This document shows positions 19,911 to 30,721 of a stretch of 48,742 nucleotides of DNA, piece after piece (the stretch's first letter is position 1; every line of letters begins with the position of its first letter). Made by a program: the position numbers and the translations under genes. A model generated the notes under the pieces. That model saw nothing but the letters and a program-made list of their open reading frames with translations, was not told where the DNA came from and did not search any database. This DNA is from Clostridia bacterium (GTDB taxonomy: Bacteria; Bacillota; Clostridia; Lachnospirales; Lachnospiraceae). Location of the stretch: assembly GCA_003252135.1 (NCBI GenBank), contig QKDK01000241.1, positions 1 to 48,742 of the forward strand. Reading direction: 5' to 3'.

Positions 19911-20858
19911 TTAAGAAAGCGAGGTCAGCACCAGCTTTGCACAGCCATAAATACCCGCATCATTTCCCAGCGTTGCCATGCAGAACGGTTTATCCTTCAG
20001 CGCATTCAAAATGTTCTCATTGTAGTACTTTTCTACCGCATGAATTATGATGTTTCCAGCCTTTGCCATACCACCGCCGATTACGAATACTTCAGGGTCT
20101 ACAGATGCTGCCACATGAGACAGACCAATACCAAGATATCTTCCAAAGGTGTCTACTATGTCAAGTGCCAGTGCATCTTCTTCTTTCGCAGCATCAAAAA
20201 TATCTTTTGCTGTGATTTCATTCAGTCTGTTCAGAACCGAATCAGTCTTTTCTTCTTCCATGATCTTTTTGGCAAGGCGTACTACTCCGGTTGCTGAAGC
20301 ATACTGCTCAAGATGTCCTTTGTTGCCGCAGCCACAGACTGCCTGTTCTTCTGTATTGACTGTTATGTGCCCGATTTCTCCGGCAGCACCGTTGCTTCCT
20401 GTATGAATCTTTCCATTAATGATGATTCCGCCGCCGACACCAGTTCCGAGCGTGACCATAACAACATCGCTGTATCCTTTGGCACCGCCCTGCCACATCT
20501 CACCCAGAGCAGCAACATTGGCATCATTGGCAGCAAAAACTTTTAAGCCGAGCAGCGACTCCATCTGTTTTGCAACATCAACAACACCCCATCCAAGATT
20601 CGCACATTTCAGAACGACACCATCCTTGTTCACCGGTCCCGGTATTCCGATTCCTACTCCAACTACATCCTGCATGGATATGCTCTTTTCATGAATCTTT
20701 CTTAATACGGTATCCGCAACATCCTGAGGTACAGCCTCCCCTTTGTTCGCTCTGTTGGTCGGTATCTCCCAGTTTTCGAGCAGTTCTCCTTCAATGCTGA
20801 ATAGACCGCATTTAATTGAAGTCCCGCCGATGTCAATCCCAAAACAATACTTACTCAT
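19911..20858 (-). CDS. ROK family glucokinase
   Basis: FGIDIGGTSIKCGLF, GTGVGGGIIINGK, CGCGNKGHLEQYAS motifs. Confidence 0.92.
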   Translation of the reverse strand: MSKYCFGIDIGGTSIKCGLFSIEGELLENWEIPTNRANKGEAVPQDVADTVLRKIHEKSISMQDVVGVGIGIPGPVNKDGVVLKCANLGWGVVDVAKQMESLLGLKVFAANDANVAALGEMWQGGAKGYSDVVMVTLGTGVGGGIIINGKIHTGSNGAAGEIGHITVNTEEQAVCGCGNKGHLEQYASATGVVRLAKKIMEEEKTDSVLNRLNEITAKDIFDAAKEEDALALDIVDTFGRYLGIGLSHVAASVDPEVFVIGGGMAKAGNIIIHAVEKYYNENILNALKDKPFCMATLGNDAGIYGCAKLVLTSLS

Positions 20859-20901
20859 TCTCTTTAACCCCTCCGTTTATCTTCTTTTGAAATTCAGGCT
20901 C

Positions 20902-21834
20902 TTATAAACCGATCTTTTTATTAATATTATTTGTAACACGGTTATAAAGTTCCTGAACAGCATTATATCCCATCTTTTTCTGGCGGAAATTAACCGCTGC
21001 CGACTCACAGATTACTGCTAGATTCCTGCCGGGACGAATCGGAATGTTATGACATACTACTTTATTGCCAAGGAATTCCGTGTACTGCTCCTCCAGTCCG
21101 AGGCGGTCATACTCTTTATCCTTCACCCAGTCCTCAAGACAGATAACAAGGTCAATTGCCTGTGTGTTCTTAACGCTTTCAACACCGAACAGCATCTTTA
21201 CATCAATAATCCCGATACCGCGAAGCTCGATAAAATGTCTTGTAACGTCCGGAGCAGATCCGACCAGCGTATCATCACTGACCTTCTTGATTTCTACTGC
21301 ATCATCCGCGACAAGCCGGTGTCCTCTCTTGATCAGTTCAAGTGCAGCTTCACTCTTTCCGATGCCGCTCTCTCCCATGATCAGAACGCCTTCTCCGTAA
21401 ACATCGACCAGTACTCCATGTATGGTAATCCGGGGTGCCAGCTCGACATTCAGCCATCTAGTTACCTCCGATTCAAAATTACAGGTGCTTTTTGCAGTAC
21501 GAAGCAGCGGAACACCAAACTCCTCACCAATTGCACGGATTTCATCACTTACCTGAATCCCCTGGCAAAAAATAATACATGGCGGAATAAAGCTGATCAA
21601 TTTTCTGATTACCTGTATTCTCTCTTCATCCCCGAGCTGCTGCATATAAGCATTTTCAACATTTCCAATGATCTGTACACGGTCTTTGTCAAAATAACTA
21701 TAGAAGCCAGCCAGCTGCAATGCCGGTCTGTTGACTTCCATGTGAGAAAGAACGATCTCATCAAGATCGATCGTCGGCGTACAGTTCTCCAATTTCATTT
21801 TTGTTGCAAGACTGCTTAGTTTCGTTGTATACAT
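20902..21834 (-). CDS. hprK: HPr kinase/phosphorylase
   Basis: GVLVDVYGEGVLIMGESGIGKSEAALELIKRGHRLVADDAV; start at MYTTKLSSL. Confidence 0.95.
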   Translation of the reverse strand: MYTTKLSSLATKMKLENCTPTIDLDEIVLSHMEVNRPALQLAGFYSYFDKDRVQIIGNVENAYMQQLGDEERIQVIRKLISFIPPCIIFCQGIQVSDEIRAIGEEFGVPLLRTAKSTCNFESEVTRWLNVELAPRITIHGVLVDVYGEGVLIMGESGIGKSEAALELIKRGHRLVADDAVEIKKVSDDTLVGSAPDVTRHFIELRGIGIIDVKMLFGVESVKNTQAIDLVICLEDWVKDKEYDRLGLEEQYTEFLGNKVVCHNIPIRPGRNLAVICESAAVNFRQKKMGYNAVQELYNRVTNNINKKIGL

Positions 21835-21836
21835 GG

Positions 21837-22424
21837 TTAGGCCTGCCTTTCTTTCCATTCTATTGCTTCTTTTCTTGCGCTTGCATAGCATTTTTTACAC
21901 ATTGCCTTATACCTGTCATTTCCACCGATGTCGACCTGTTCTCCTTCAGTCAGCAGCTTTCCGTCTCCTGAATACCTTACATTTACTGTGGCTTTTGCAC
22001 CACACTTGCATACTGTCTTTATCTCCATCAGGCTTTCCGCACGCTCTATCAGCCTTTTGCTGCCTTCGAACAGCTGCTGTCTGAAATCTGTCAGCAATCC
22101 AAAGCACAACACATTGGTGTGCATGGTTATCTCGTACAGCTGATCGACCTGTTTTGCTGTAAGGAACTGTGCTTCATCGACCATAATAATGTCGCTGTTC
22201 TTGATTTCATCCATGTTAAGTATATTGACATCGCTGTCTATCATGATGCATTCTGCTTCGATTCCGATTCTAGATCTGATAATATTGTCACCATCTCTTG
22301 TATCGATCTTAGGTTTCAGCAGAAGTACCCGGAAGCCCTGTTCAATATAATTATGGCGTATCATTAAAAGATTAGCTGACTTGCTGCTGTTCATGCACCC
22401 ATATTTAAAGTATAATCTGCTCAT
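21837..22424 (-). CDS. tdk: Thymidine kinase
   Basis: MSRLYFKYGCMNSSKSANLL, IIMVDEAQFLT, FGLLTDFRQQLFEGS motifs. Confidence 0.94.
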   Translation of the reverse strand: MSRLYFKYGCMNSSKSANLLMIRHNYIEQGFRVLLLKPKIDTRDGDNIIRSRIGIEAECIMIDSDVNILNMDEIKNSDIIMVDEAQFLTAKQVDQLYEITMHTNVLCFGLLTDFRQQLFEGSKRLIERAESLMEIKTVCKCGAKATVNVRYSGDGKLLTEGEQVDIGGNDRYKAMCKKCYASARKEAIEWKERQA

Positions 22425-22507
22425 ATTTCCCCCATCCCATTCGCAGTTCCCTGCCTGTCCAACCTCTTTTCATAGTATCACATCATCCTGCTTTCGTCAA
22501 AAAAACC

Positions 22508-24379
22508 TTACTGCGCCGGATGAAAAAAAGCATGTACACTTTGAGCTGCTGCTTTATTCATTCCCGGTATGACAGAAAGCTCTTCAATGCTTGCAGCCCT
22601 GATTGATTCAAGAGACATATAATGCTTCATTAAAGCACGTCTCCGAGTGGTCCCGACTCCTGCTATGTCATCCAGAACAGAATGTACCTGTCCCTTTCCC
22701 CGTAATGCTTTATGATACTCGATCGCGAACCGGTGCGTCTCATCCTGAATTCGTGTAATCAGCTGAAATGTCTCGCTGTGCGGATCAATCGGAATTTCAT
22801 TATTCTTGTAATATAAGCCCCTTGTTCTGTGATGATCATCCTTCACCATGCCGCAGACTTCAATCGACAGCTTTAGTTCAGACAGCACCTCCAGCGCAAT
22901 ATTGACCTGTCCTTTCCCTCCATCCATCAGAATCAAATCAGGATATCTGGTGAAGCCCCCAACTTCTTTATTCATTCCTTTTTCTTCCAATTCCTTTTGT
23001 TCCTCTATTCCATGCAAAAATCGTCTGGTCAGAACCTCCCGCATGCTGGCATAATCATCCGGTCCCTGAACCGACTTGATCTTGAACTTTCTATAGTCAT
23101 TCCGCTTAGGTTTTCCATTCTCATAAACGACCATGGAACCGACAGATGAAAACCCGCTGGTATTGGATATATCAAAGGATTCAATCCGTTTTAAGTTTTC
23201 CATGGAAAGACATCTGCCAAGGCCATCCATCGCACCGCTTGTTCTGGCGACTTCACGTTCCAGCTTTTCGGCATCCTGCTGCAGTACAATCTCTGCATTC
23301 TTTCTGGCAAGCTCGATCAGTCTCTCCTTGGTTCCTATTTTGGGAACCTTGATGTATACCTTTTGTCCCCGTTTTGCTGTCATCCATTCAGTCAGTAGCG
23401 CCTCTTCTTCTATCTGCTCGCTCAGCAGCAGTTCTCTTGGTATATAAGGTGTCCCTGAGTAATACTGTTTGATAAAATCCGACAGTATATCGCTTCCGTT
23501 ATCAGACTCCACGCCCTGCAGATAATAGTGCTCCCGTCCTAGCATCTTACCGTCTCTGATAAAGAACACCTGAACCACAGCTTCCTTCTCGTTTCTTGCA
23601 TAAGCAATGATATCACGATCCGTTGCATCATCTGCATCGGTTGCTTTCTGTTTTTGCGTGATCTTACGTATATCATTGATCAGATCTCGAAAACCTGCCG
23701 CCGCTTCAAATTCCATGCTCTCGGAGGCTTCTTTCATTTTCGATATCAGTTCCTTCAGTACAGCATCATAATTTCCGTTCAGAAATGCTATGACCCCATC
23801 GATCGACTTCTGATATTCATCTTCAGAAATATAACCCTGACAGGGAGCCTTGCACTGGTTCATATGATAATACAGACATGGCTGGTTATCAGGACCAGGC
23901 GGCTTTGGCAGCTTTTTGCTGCAGGTTCTGATGCAATAAAGCTTGCGAAGCAGATCGATGGTGTTCTTAACTGCCTGTGCACTGGTATAAGGCCCAAAAT
24001 ATCTTGCTTTGTCCTTTTTTTTATCATGTGCAAACAAAACCTTGGGATATGGTTCCTGCACAGTGATCTTTATATACGGATAACCTTTGTCATCCATGAG
24101 CATTGTGTTGAATCTTGGATGGTGCTCCTTGATCAAATTACATTCCAGTATCAGTGCTTCCATCTCTGAATCCACTACAATATACTCGAAATACGCAACG
24201 AAAGACACCATTCGCTGGATTTTGGGCGATAGATTCCGGCCGTTCTGAAAGTACTGCTTCACACGGTTTTTCAGAATCTTCGCTTTTCCAACATAAATGA
24301 TGTCATCTTTGCTGTTGTGCATGATATATACGCCCGGCTTAGCGGGCAGCTTTTTCAGTTCTTCTTCAATTATAAACAT
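22508..24379 (-). CDS. uvrC: Excinuclease ABC subunit C
   Basis: [40 protein letters not shown] domain; C-terminal endonuclease/HhH domain. Confidence 0.96.
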   Translation of the reverse strand: MFIIEEELKKLPAKPGVYIMHNSKDDIIYVGKAKILKNRVKQYFQNGRNLSPKIQRMVSFVAYFEYIVVDSEMEALILECNLIKEHHPRFNTMLMDDKGYPYIKITVQEPYPKVLFAHDKKKDKARYFGPYTSAQAVKNTIDLLRKLYCIRTCSKKLPKPPGPDNQPCLYYHMNQCKAPCQGYISEDEYQKSIDGVIAFLNGNYDAVLKELISKMKEASESMEFEAAAGFRDLINDIRKITQKQKATDADDATDRDIIAYARNEKEAVVQVFFIRDGKMLGREHYYLQGVESDNGSDILSDFIKQYYSGTPYIPRELLLSEQIEEEALLTEWMTAKRGQKVYIKVPKIGTKERLIELARKNAEIVLQQDAEKLEREVARTSGAMDGLGRCLSMENLKRIESFDISNTSGFSSVGSMVVYENGKPKRNDYRKFKIKSVQGPDDYASMREVLTRRFLHGIEEQKELEEKGMNKEVGGFTRYPDLILMDGGKGQVNIALEVLSELKLSIEVCGMVKDDHHRTRGLYYKNNEIPIDPHSETFQLITRIQDETHRFAIEYHKALRGKGQVHSVLDDIAGVGTTRRRALMKHYMSLESIRAASIEELSVIPGMNKAAAQSVHAFFHPAQ

Positions 24380-24436
24380 CGCAGCAGTTCCCTCTTCTGT
24401 TACAAGTTGCACTTCCACAGACTGTTTGGCAGCTGA

Positions 24437-26530
24437 TTATTCTGCTTGCGGCTGCTCTGGCTCAGATTGCTCTGAGTCCGACTGTTCTGGCTCAGACTGC
24501 TCTGGCCCTGGGTCCGATTGCTCTGACTCAGGCTGTTCTGGCTGCTCTGGCTCTGGATCCGACTTCTCTGAGTCTGGACTCCCTGTCACAGACTGTTCAT
24601 GCTGCATCTCGTCTGTCGCAGCATCTGTTGTATTCCCATCGGCAGTTTCGTTCACTTTAGTACTGATTCCTTTTGCTTCATTAAATATCTTCATGAATTC
24701 TTTTCCTGTAATCGTCTCTTTCTCAACCAGGAAATCAGCTATCTTCTCAAGCACATCAAGGTTCTGGCTTATCATCTCATAAGCTCTGTCATGACATTCT
24801 TTTAATAGATCCATCACCTCATGATCGATTTCTGCCGCTGTTGTATCCGCACAATTAAGTACAGAACGTCCGTCCAGATAACGGTTTGTCTGGGATTCCA
24901 GACCGATCAGACCGAACTTTTCGGACATACCGTACTGGGTAATCATGGCTCTTGCAAGTGATGTAGCCTGCTCTATATCATTGGAAGCACCTGTTGTTAC
25001 AGAATGAAATACTGCTTCTTCTGCAGCACGTCCTCCAAACAATGTTGTAATCCTAGTTATCAGTTCCTCTTTGCTCATCAGATACTTTTCTTCTTCAGGC
25101 ACCTGCATAACATAGCCAAGCGAACCCATGGTACGCGGTACGATCGTGATCTTCTGTACAGGCTCCGCCTTTTTCTCCAGTGCTGTGATCAGAGCATGTC
25201 CGACCTCATGACAGGCAACAATTCTTTTCTCCTGCGGTCCAAGAATTCTGTCCTTTTTCTCCTTGCCAGCAATTACTACCTCGACCGACTCGAAAAGGTC
25301 GCTCTGGGTAACTACACTTCTTCCTTCCTTAACAGCAAGAATGGCAGCTTCGTTGATAATGTTTGCAAGATCAGAACCTACTGCTCCCGAAGTAGCAAGT
25401 CCGATGGCTTCCAAATCGACAGAGTCATGCATGAGCACGTTTTTCGCATGTACACGAAGCGTCTCAACACGGCCTTTCAGATCAGGCTTATCTACAATTA
25501 CACGACGGTCGAAACGGCCCGGACGCAGCAGTGCTTTATCAAGAATCTCCGGACGATTCGTTGCCGCAAGAATGACAACTCCTTTGGAAGGGTCAAAACC
25601 ATCCATCTCCGAAAGCAGCTGGTTCAGCGTCTGTTCACGTTCATCGTTGCCTCCGCCGTACTGATTATCCCTGCTCTTACCAATGGCATCGATCTCATCA
25701 ATAAAAATAATACAGGGAGCCTGGCTCTGTGCCTGCTTGAACAGGTCACGCACACGGGATGCCCCGACACCAACGAACATCTCGACAAAATCAGATCCTG
25801 TCAGTGAAAAGAACGGAACCTTTGCTTCTCCAGCAACTGCTTTTGCAAGAAGCGTCTTTCCTGTTCCGGGTGGTCCGACTAAAAGCGCTCCTTTGGGCAG
25901 TTTTGCTCCTATCCTTGCATATTTGCCCGGGTTATGAAGAAAGTCCACAAGTTCTGATATTGATTCCTTTGCTTCCTCCTGACCCGCTACATCTTTAAAC
26001 GTAATTCCTGTCTCTTTTTCAACATACACCTTGGCATTGCTTTTTCCGACACCCATCATGCCGCCCGTATTCTTGGCGAGCATACGGAATACGAACCACA
26101 TGGCACCAATTAAAAGGGCATAAGGCAGAAGCGCAAGAAGAATGTCAAAAATACTGGTCGTCGTGTCCTTGACCTCAAAAGAATACTTGATATTATACTG
26201 ATCCAGCAGCTGCTGCATGCTGTCGCTGTCTACATAGCCTGTATAATACTGAATCCCGTTGCTGATATCCTGTTCATCCGTTGAAGTGATCAGAATACGG
26301 TTCGTGCTGTACTCTACATAGACCTCAGAAACTTTTCCTTCCTTTACCATATCGGTAAATTCATTATAAGTCACTTCCTTTAATCTTGCCTGTTCCATCT
26401 GCTGTGTCACCGTGATCATAAAGTACATCAGCAGAAAGATTGCAACGGCCAGCACGATCCACATGCTGCCCGGTATTTTCTTTTTATCGTTATTGTTCTC
26501 ATTGTTCTGGTTCGTATTTCTCTCCGGCAT
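24437..26530 (-). CDS. ftsH: ATP-dependent zinc metalloprotease FtsH
   Basis: [41 protein letters not shown]; acidic Ser/Glu/Gln/Pro repeat tail. Confidence 0.96.
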   Translation of the reverse strand: MPERNTNQNNENNNDKKKIPGSMWIVLAVAIFLLMYFMITVTQQMEQARLKEVTYNEFTDMVKEGKVSEVYVEYSTNRILITSTDEQDISNGIQYYTGYVDSDSMQQLLDQYNIKYSFEVKDTTTSIFDILLALLPYALLIGAMWFVFRMLAKNTGGMMGVGKSNAKVYVEKETGITFKDVAGQEEAKESISELVDFLHNPGKYARIGAKLPKGALLVGPPGTGKTLLAKAVAGEAKVPFFSLTGSDFVEMFVGVGASRVRDLFKQAQSQAPCIIFIDEIDAIGKSRDNQYGGGNDEREQTLNQLLSEMDGFDPSKGVVILAATNRPEILDKALLRPGRFDRRVIVDKPDLKGRVETLRVHAKNVLMHDSVDLEAIGLATSGAVGSDLANIINEAAILAVKEGRSVVTQSDLFESVEVVIAGKEKKDRILGPQEKRIVACHEVGHALITALEKKAEPVQKITIVPRTMGSLGYVMQVPEEEKYLMSKEELITRITTLFGGRAAEEAVFHSVTTGASNDIEQATSLARAMITQYGMSEKFGLIGLESQTNRYLDGRSVLNCADTTAAEIDHEVMDLLKECHDRAYEMISQNLDVLEKIADFLVEKETITGKEFMKIFNEAKGISTKVNETADGNTTDAATDEMQHEQSVTGSPDSEKSDPEPEQPEQPESEQSDPGPEQSEPEQSDSEQSEPEQPQAE

Positions 26531-26573
26531 TATATCTCCAGTCTAACCGCAGATGCTGCGGTTTTTTCCTTAT

Positions 26574-27560
26574 TTAGCACTCTTCGATCAGTTTTGCCCA
26601 CGGAATATACTCCATCAGCATCTCTTTCCTGTCTTCGTCCTTGATGTTGCACAGAGACGGATAATGTACACATACTTTTTCATTTTCCCTGATATTCAAC
26701 AGTCTTTTACGCATCCTGCTTCCGTCCGGATCATATACGATCTTGATCTCATCGTCGCACAAAAGTTCCTTCAGATTTGAAAATGCACAGAACAGCTTCA
26801 ATATGTTTATATCTGACTCGTAGATCTCGAGTCTGGCATCTGGTTCAACATATAAAAGTTCCTGTATATGATATCCCATGCCCATGCCATAGATCACATA
26901 GGTGTCCGTATCTTTCGCTGCCCATGATTTTGCGAGCAGAAACGCTTCCATGCATACCTTGTTATTACTGTGCAGATAGAACTCTCTGCCCTGAATGTCA
27001 ACAGACCCGATGGTCATCTGCCCGCCGGATGTAAACTCTACACGATATCCTTCCTTTAACAGTTCACCAGGCTCTAAGTCACGCTCCAGCTCCGCATTCT
27101 GATTCACACGGCAGCGGTCGATCATGTCCTGATCTGTGAAATCAGCCTCCAGTGATTCTGTGATCCTTGCCGAAAGCAGTTCAATCTTTTCATGATATAC
27201 ATCCTCATCAAATGCCAGAAAGCTTTCCTTATTGATTATAAGCTCCTGAACATTACAGATAAAGGCTGATAACTGCATCTCGAACAGATCCGCCAAAAGA
27301 ACATAATCCTTCTTTTTCTTTGTTTCTAAAAGCCCTTCCAGCATCTCCATAACAGATTCGACTGATACCAGCCGAAAATATTCCCTGTCTTCAATCACTG
27401 CGTCAGTCATATCTTTTATCTTGGTCACTGTCTGTGCTGAAATTCCAAGTGCTTTATCATACTGCTGTTCTCTGAAATATATAACAGCTTTGTCCACCAG
27501 TGCCAGAAGTTCTATGTTCTGACTGAAAATCTTTTTTATATTATCTGTCATGTCTGTCAC
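26574..27560 (-). CDS. Truncated MAF-like protein (N-terminal domain only)
   Basis: Similar to the N-terminal half of the 28765-30552 product (MLEGLLETKKKKDYVLLADLFEMQL vs MLKELMEVQKNGDTILLADLMELKV; VIYGMGMGYHIQEL vs SIYGLGLGYAVLGL); lacks the DUF115 domain. Confidence 0.65.
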   Translation of the reverse strand: MTDMTDNIKKIFSQNIELLALVDKAVIYFREQQYDKALGISAQTVTKIKDMTDAVIEDREYFRLVSVESVMEMLEGLLETKKKKDYVLLADLFEMQLSAFICNVQELIINKESFLAFDEDVYHEKIELLSARITESLEADFTDQDMIDRCRVNQNAELERDLEPGELLKEGYRVEFTSGGQMTIGSVDIQGREFYLHSNNKVCMEAFLLAKSWAAKDTDTYVIYGMGMGYHIQELLYVEPDARLEIYESDINILKLFCAFSNLKELLCDDEIKIVYDPDGSRMRKRLLNIRENEKVCVHYPSLCNIKDEDRKEMLMEYIPWAKLIEEC

Positions 27561-27636
27561 CTCGACATTTTAAATCGGTTTTCTTTCATTGTATATTAAC
27601 CGGGGATAAAAATTTATTAAAAAATTATGGTATTTC

Positions 27637-28641
27637 TTATGAAATTATATCCTCGTATGCTTTTGCATCTTCTTCTCTTCCTAGCTTTCTGTAGCATTCT
27701 GCTATCATAGTCAGCGGAAACTCCCCCTGATATTTCAGATTCAGATCAGGCTTCGTTTCATATGCCGCATTATAGAACCATAGAATTGCTTCCTCCAGAT
27801 CCTCTTTTACCATATAGTATAAACCTAGTTCATGGCATATCTCTGACGGCGGTTCTCCAAGGGCAAACAGCTTCAGTACTGACTTGAAAAATGCATCTGT
27901 ATCTTTTCTAAGTCTTGCAGCCCTGGCCAGAATGCAATGTGCAGTTTTAAGCTCCTCTTCACTGCAGCCGCTCTGCTCTGACAGAAATAAAAAGAATTCT
28001 TCTGCATCCAGAAAATCAGCATCTTCCCCTGCCACGAACAACTCCCTTGCATACATCCCGCGCAGCTTGACAGACAGATTCCCCTGCTGTGAAATCGCAC
28101 GCTGAAAGGTCATAAAATCCCTCTTTGCATGGTTTTCTGCCGGCATATGGATTATCTCCACTTCGCTGTTATAGATCACAGGTTCCTGACGGACAGATTC
28201 ATGCAGCGGATCGATCCATACAAATTCACGTAATCTCTTATAAAGCTTTGGACGAAGTTCCTTATCATAATTATATGTGGTGTTGTGCTGCAGCTGGTTG
28301 GTATAATACATCTGTACGATCTCTATCTCCGGAAGCAGAAACTGCTTCAGGGAAAGAAACCGTTCCCTGTTTGGTTCGTCAATGATCTCATCTGCATCGG
28401 CAGAATAGATATAATCCTTGGACGCTTTGGAAAACGAAAAGTTGCGTGCAGCTGCAAAATCATCGATCCATGTAAAATCGAAGACCTTCTCTGTATACTG
28501 TTTGGCTACCTTTTTTGTATTATCAGTGGATCCGGTATCAACAACAATGATCTCGTCAGCTATGATTTTCAAAGAATCAAGACATCTTGCCAGGACAGCT
28601 TCCTCATTCCTGACGATCAGGCACACACTGATTGTTATCAT
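27637..28641 (-). CDS. Glycosyltransferase family 2 with C-terminal TPR-like region
   Basis: MITISVCLIVRNEEAVLARCLDSL, DEIIVVDTGSTDNTKKVA, YIYSADADEIID motifs. Confidence 0.88.
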   Translation of the reverse strand: MITISVCLIVRNEEAVLARCLDSLKIIADEIIVVDTGSTDNTKKVAKQYTEKVFDFTWIDDFAAARNFSFSKASKDYIYSADADEIIDEPNRERFLSLKQFLLPEIEIVQMYYTNQLQHNTTYNYDKELRPKLYKRLREFVWIDPLHESVRQEPVIYNSEVEIIHMPAENHAKRDFMTFQRAISQQGNLSVKLRGMYARELFVAGEDADFLDAEEFFLFLSEQSGCSEEELKTAHCILARAARLRKDTDAFFKSVLKLFALGEPPSEICHELGLYYMVKEDLEEAILWFYNAAYETKPDLNLKYQGEFPLTMIAECYRKLGREEDAKAYEDIIS

Positions 28642-28764
28642 AAACGCTCCATTCTGCCAGCCGGCCAAATGCTCATAAAGCATAAAATTTCCTTTTGACC
28701 CATATTGATAGGATAGCAAATTTCACACCTTATGTCAATTAAGCTTTCCTAAAGTTTAGTATCT

Positions 28765-30552
28765 CTATGCCTCTCCTATCACATCTGTAAGCTTCATAAT
28801 GACGGTTCCTGCCACTCTGGCGCCGCCTTCTGTTGCATCAATGAATTCGATCTGTCGCAATACGCTGCGAGCTTCTTCCTTACGAGAGCGCTCGATTCTC
28901 TTTTCGATCCACATACGGTAGGCATCCATATTCCTGCTCGTTTGCACTTTATTCTGATTTATGCCGTCAACTTCACGAAGCTGCCCCTGTCTGTGTTCTG
29001 TCTGTCTCGGTGTTTCGCTTGCATGTGACAGGTTGTCCGTAAAAGCAAGGTCAAGGCCAAGGAATACAATACGTCTGCACCGAAAGACAATTCCAAGTTC
29101 CATAGCCGTTGTGCTTACGGAACCACCGGTGTGAAAAAGCATCGCATTCTCAGCTGCTGCCTTTCTCTCAGCCGGTTCAAATTCATGCTGCAGGATAATA
29201 TACTTTTTCCCTTTGTAAGCCTGCGGCACCGCTGCACAGGCACTGGACAGGTAGAGCAGCGGAACGCCGCATTCTTCAAGTCCTCTGACCTGCTCATACA
29301 CCTCATCAAAGGCATCCGTCATGATCACATAATCCGGAGTGATCCCTGCCTTTAATAATTTACGTAGTACTGTTCCTGTCGCCAGAATCAGTCCGTTTTT
29401 CAATTTCTTTAATTCTAAGAAATTCTTATCCAGTGACGGACCTGCCGCTACAATATAAAGATCCTTCCCTTCAAAGGCAGACAGCAGTTTTTCAACATTT
29501 TCGTCATTTCTTGCACTGTTTTTTTTAAAATTGCCACGCAGCAGATATGACTGATTCTCTATCGAGCTGTACTGAATAAAATAATCCTCCAGGCTTTCAC
29601 GATTTTTAGTATCCTGTATGGTCTGCAGGGACGGGTAGTGAATTGCAAAGATTTCATCCTTTTCCTTTTTTTCACGATGCTTCTGCAGCATGGAATAATC
29701 AGGATCAAAATAGATTACCAGCTGGTCTGCATCCATCCATTTTGAAAAATCCAGAAGCGAAAAAGCAAGCAGGCATCTTTCTCTGCTGCTTTCAAATACT
29801 GTAACATGGTTGAAGCTGTCTACCTCAAACAAGCCGAGTACAGCATAGCCAAGTCCCAGACCATATATTGAATACCGGTCATGTCCGTCTTTATACCAGC
29901 TTTCTGCAAGCTGATAACCTTCCAGCTCCGGAAACTGATTGCCGTGCAGGTAAACCGAACTGTCACCGGCTGATGCGCACAGTGTCATCCTTCCGCTTGC
30001 CGTGAACTCAAGATGCTCTGACCCAGCTGCTCTTATCATCATGTCCCGATACGAGCACGCACTACAGTTAAAATCTTCCATGAACTTTTCGGTAGCCCGG
30101 CTGCTTTCATTGATGCGGGACATACTTTTATTCCAGCTTGTGACATTTTTCAGAAACAGATCCCGATCCGGCATTATGCTGCTGTCCATAACAGCTATAA
30201 AATGGCTCTGAACGTCCATAAGCCAGGGTAGTACCTTAAGCTCCATGAGATCTGCCAGCAGTATAGTATCCCCGTTTTTCTGAACTTCCATCAGTTCCTT
30301 CAGCATATCCGTGACCTGTAAGAGTGTTTGCGAAAGCATAGAAAGCTCCTGCAGCTCCTGTTTATTCATTAAATCCTGCAGCAGAGCACTTATTTTATCC
30401 GTAATCTGAACTGTTCCCTTCAAAGCTCTGTGCAGGTTCTGCCTGCGGAACATTTCAGTGGTCACACCTATTCGAAAGAGTAAGTCCGCAATCTCGCCCA
30501 AGATCCTTTTGATTTCATTGTCTGTACCCGGAAGCTGATCCATCCCTGTCAC
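28765..30552 (-). CDS. Motility-associated factor (MAF) family glycosyltransferase-like protein (DUF115)
   Basis: LYIVAAGPSLDKNFLELKKLKNGLILATGTVLRKLLKAGITPDYVIMTDAFDEVYEQ motif. Confidence 0.82.
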   Translation of the reverse strand: MTGMDQLPGTDNEIKRILGEIADLLFRIGVTTEMFRRQNLHRALKGTVQITDKISALLQDLMNKQELQELSMLSQTLLQVTDMLKELMEVQKNGDTILLADLMELKVLPWLMDVQSHFIAVMDSSIMPDRDLFLKNVTSWNKSMSRINESSRATEKFMEDFNCSACSYRDMMIRAAGSEHLEFTASGRMTLCASAGDSSVYLHGNQFPELEGYQLAESWYKDGHDRYSIYGLGLGYAVLGLFEVDSFNHVTVFESSRERCLLAFSLLDFSKWMDADQLVIYFDPDYSMLQKHREKKEKDEIFAIHYPSLQTIQDTKNRESLEDYFIQYSSIENQSYLLRGNFKKNSARNDENVEKLLSAFEGKDLYIVAAGPSLDKNFLELKKLKNGLILATGTVLRKLLKAGITPDYVIMTDAFDEVYEQVRGLEECGVPLLYLSSACAAVPQAYKGKKYIILQHEFEPAERKAAAENAMLFHTGGSVSTTAMELGIVFRCRRIVFLGLDLAFTDNLSHASETPRQTEHRQGQLREVDGINQNKVQTSRNMDAYRMWIEKRIERSRKEEARSVLRQIEFIDATEGGARVAGTVIMKLTDVIGEA

Positions 30553-30685
30553 CTCACCTTATTTTGTTTCATTTCTTCTATTACCTATTATCGAGTATTT
30601 CCTGCAAATACTGTATAGCAAAATAAGAAAATATATGTGCAGATATCCTGGCCATTGTAAAATCATCCCAATACACGGACAGCAA

Positions 30686-30709
30686 AGCAGGGAGGTCTCC
30701 CTCCCTGCT
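30686..30709 (-). terminator. Terminator-like hairpin downstream of fba
   Basis: AGCAGGGAGG-TCTC-CCTCCCTGCT perfect stem; short T-tract (TTTGCT) on the minus strand. Confidence 0.65.
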
Positions 30710-30721
30710 GCAATATATACA

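Noticed and set aside
21049-21819. 256-aa plus-strand ORF
   Set aside because: Antisense shadow of hprK with no recognisable domain.
24297-24782. 161-aa Ser/Cys/Gly repeat plus-strand ORF
   Set aside because: Antisense of the FtsH repetitive tail and uvrC start; repetitive composition mimics a secreted protein but the coding strand is explained.
25004-25807. 267-aa plus-strand ORF
   Set aside because: Antisense shadow of the highly conserved ftsH AAA/protease region.
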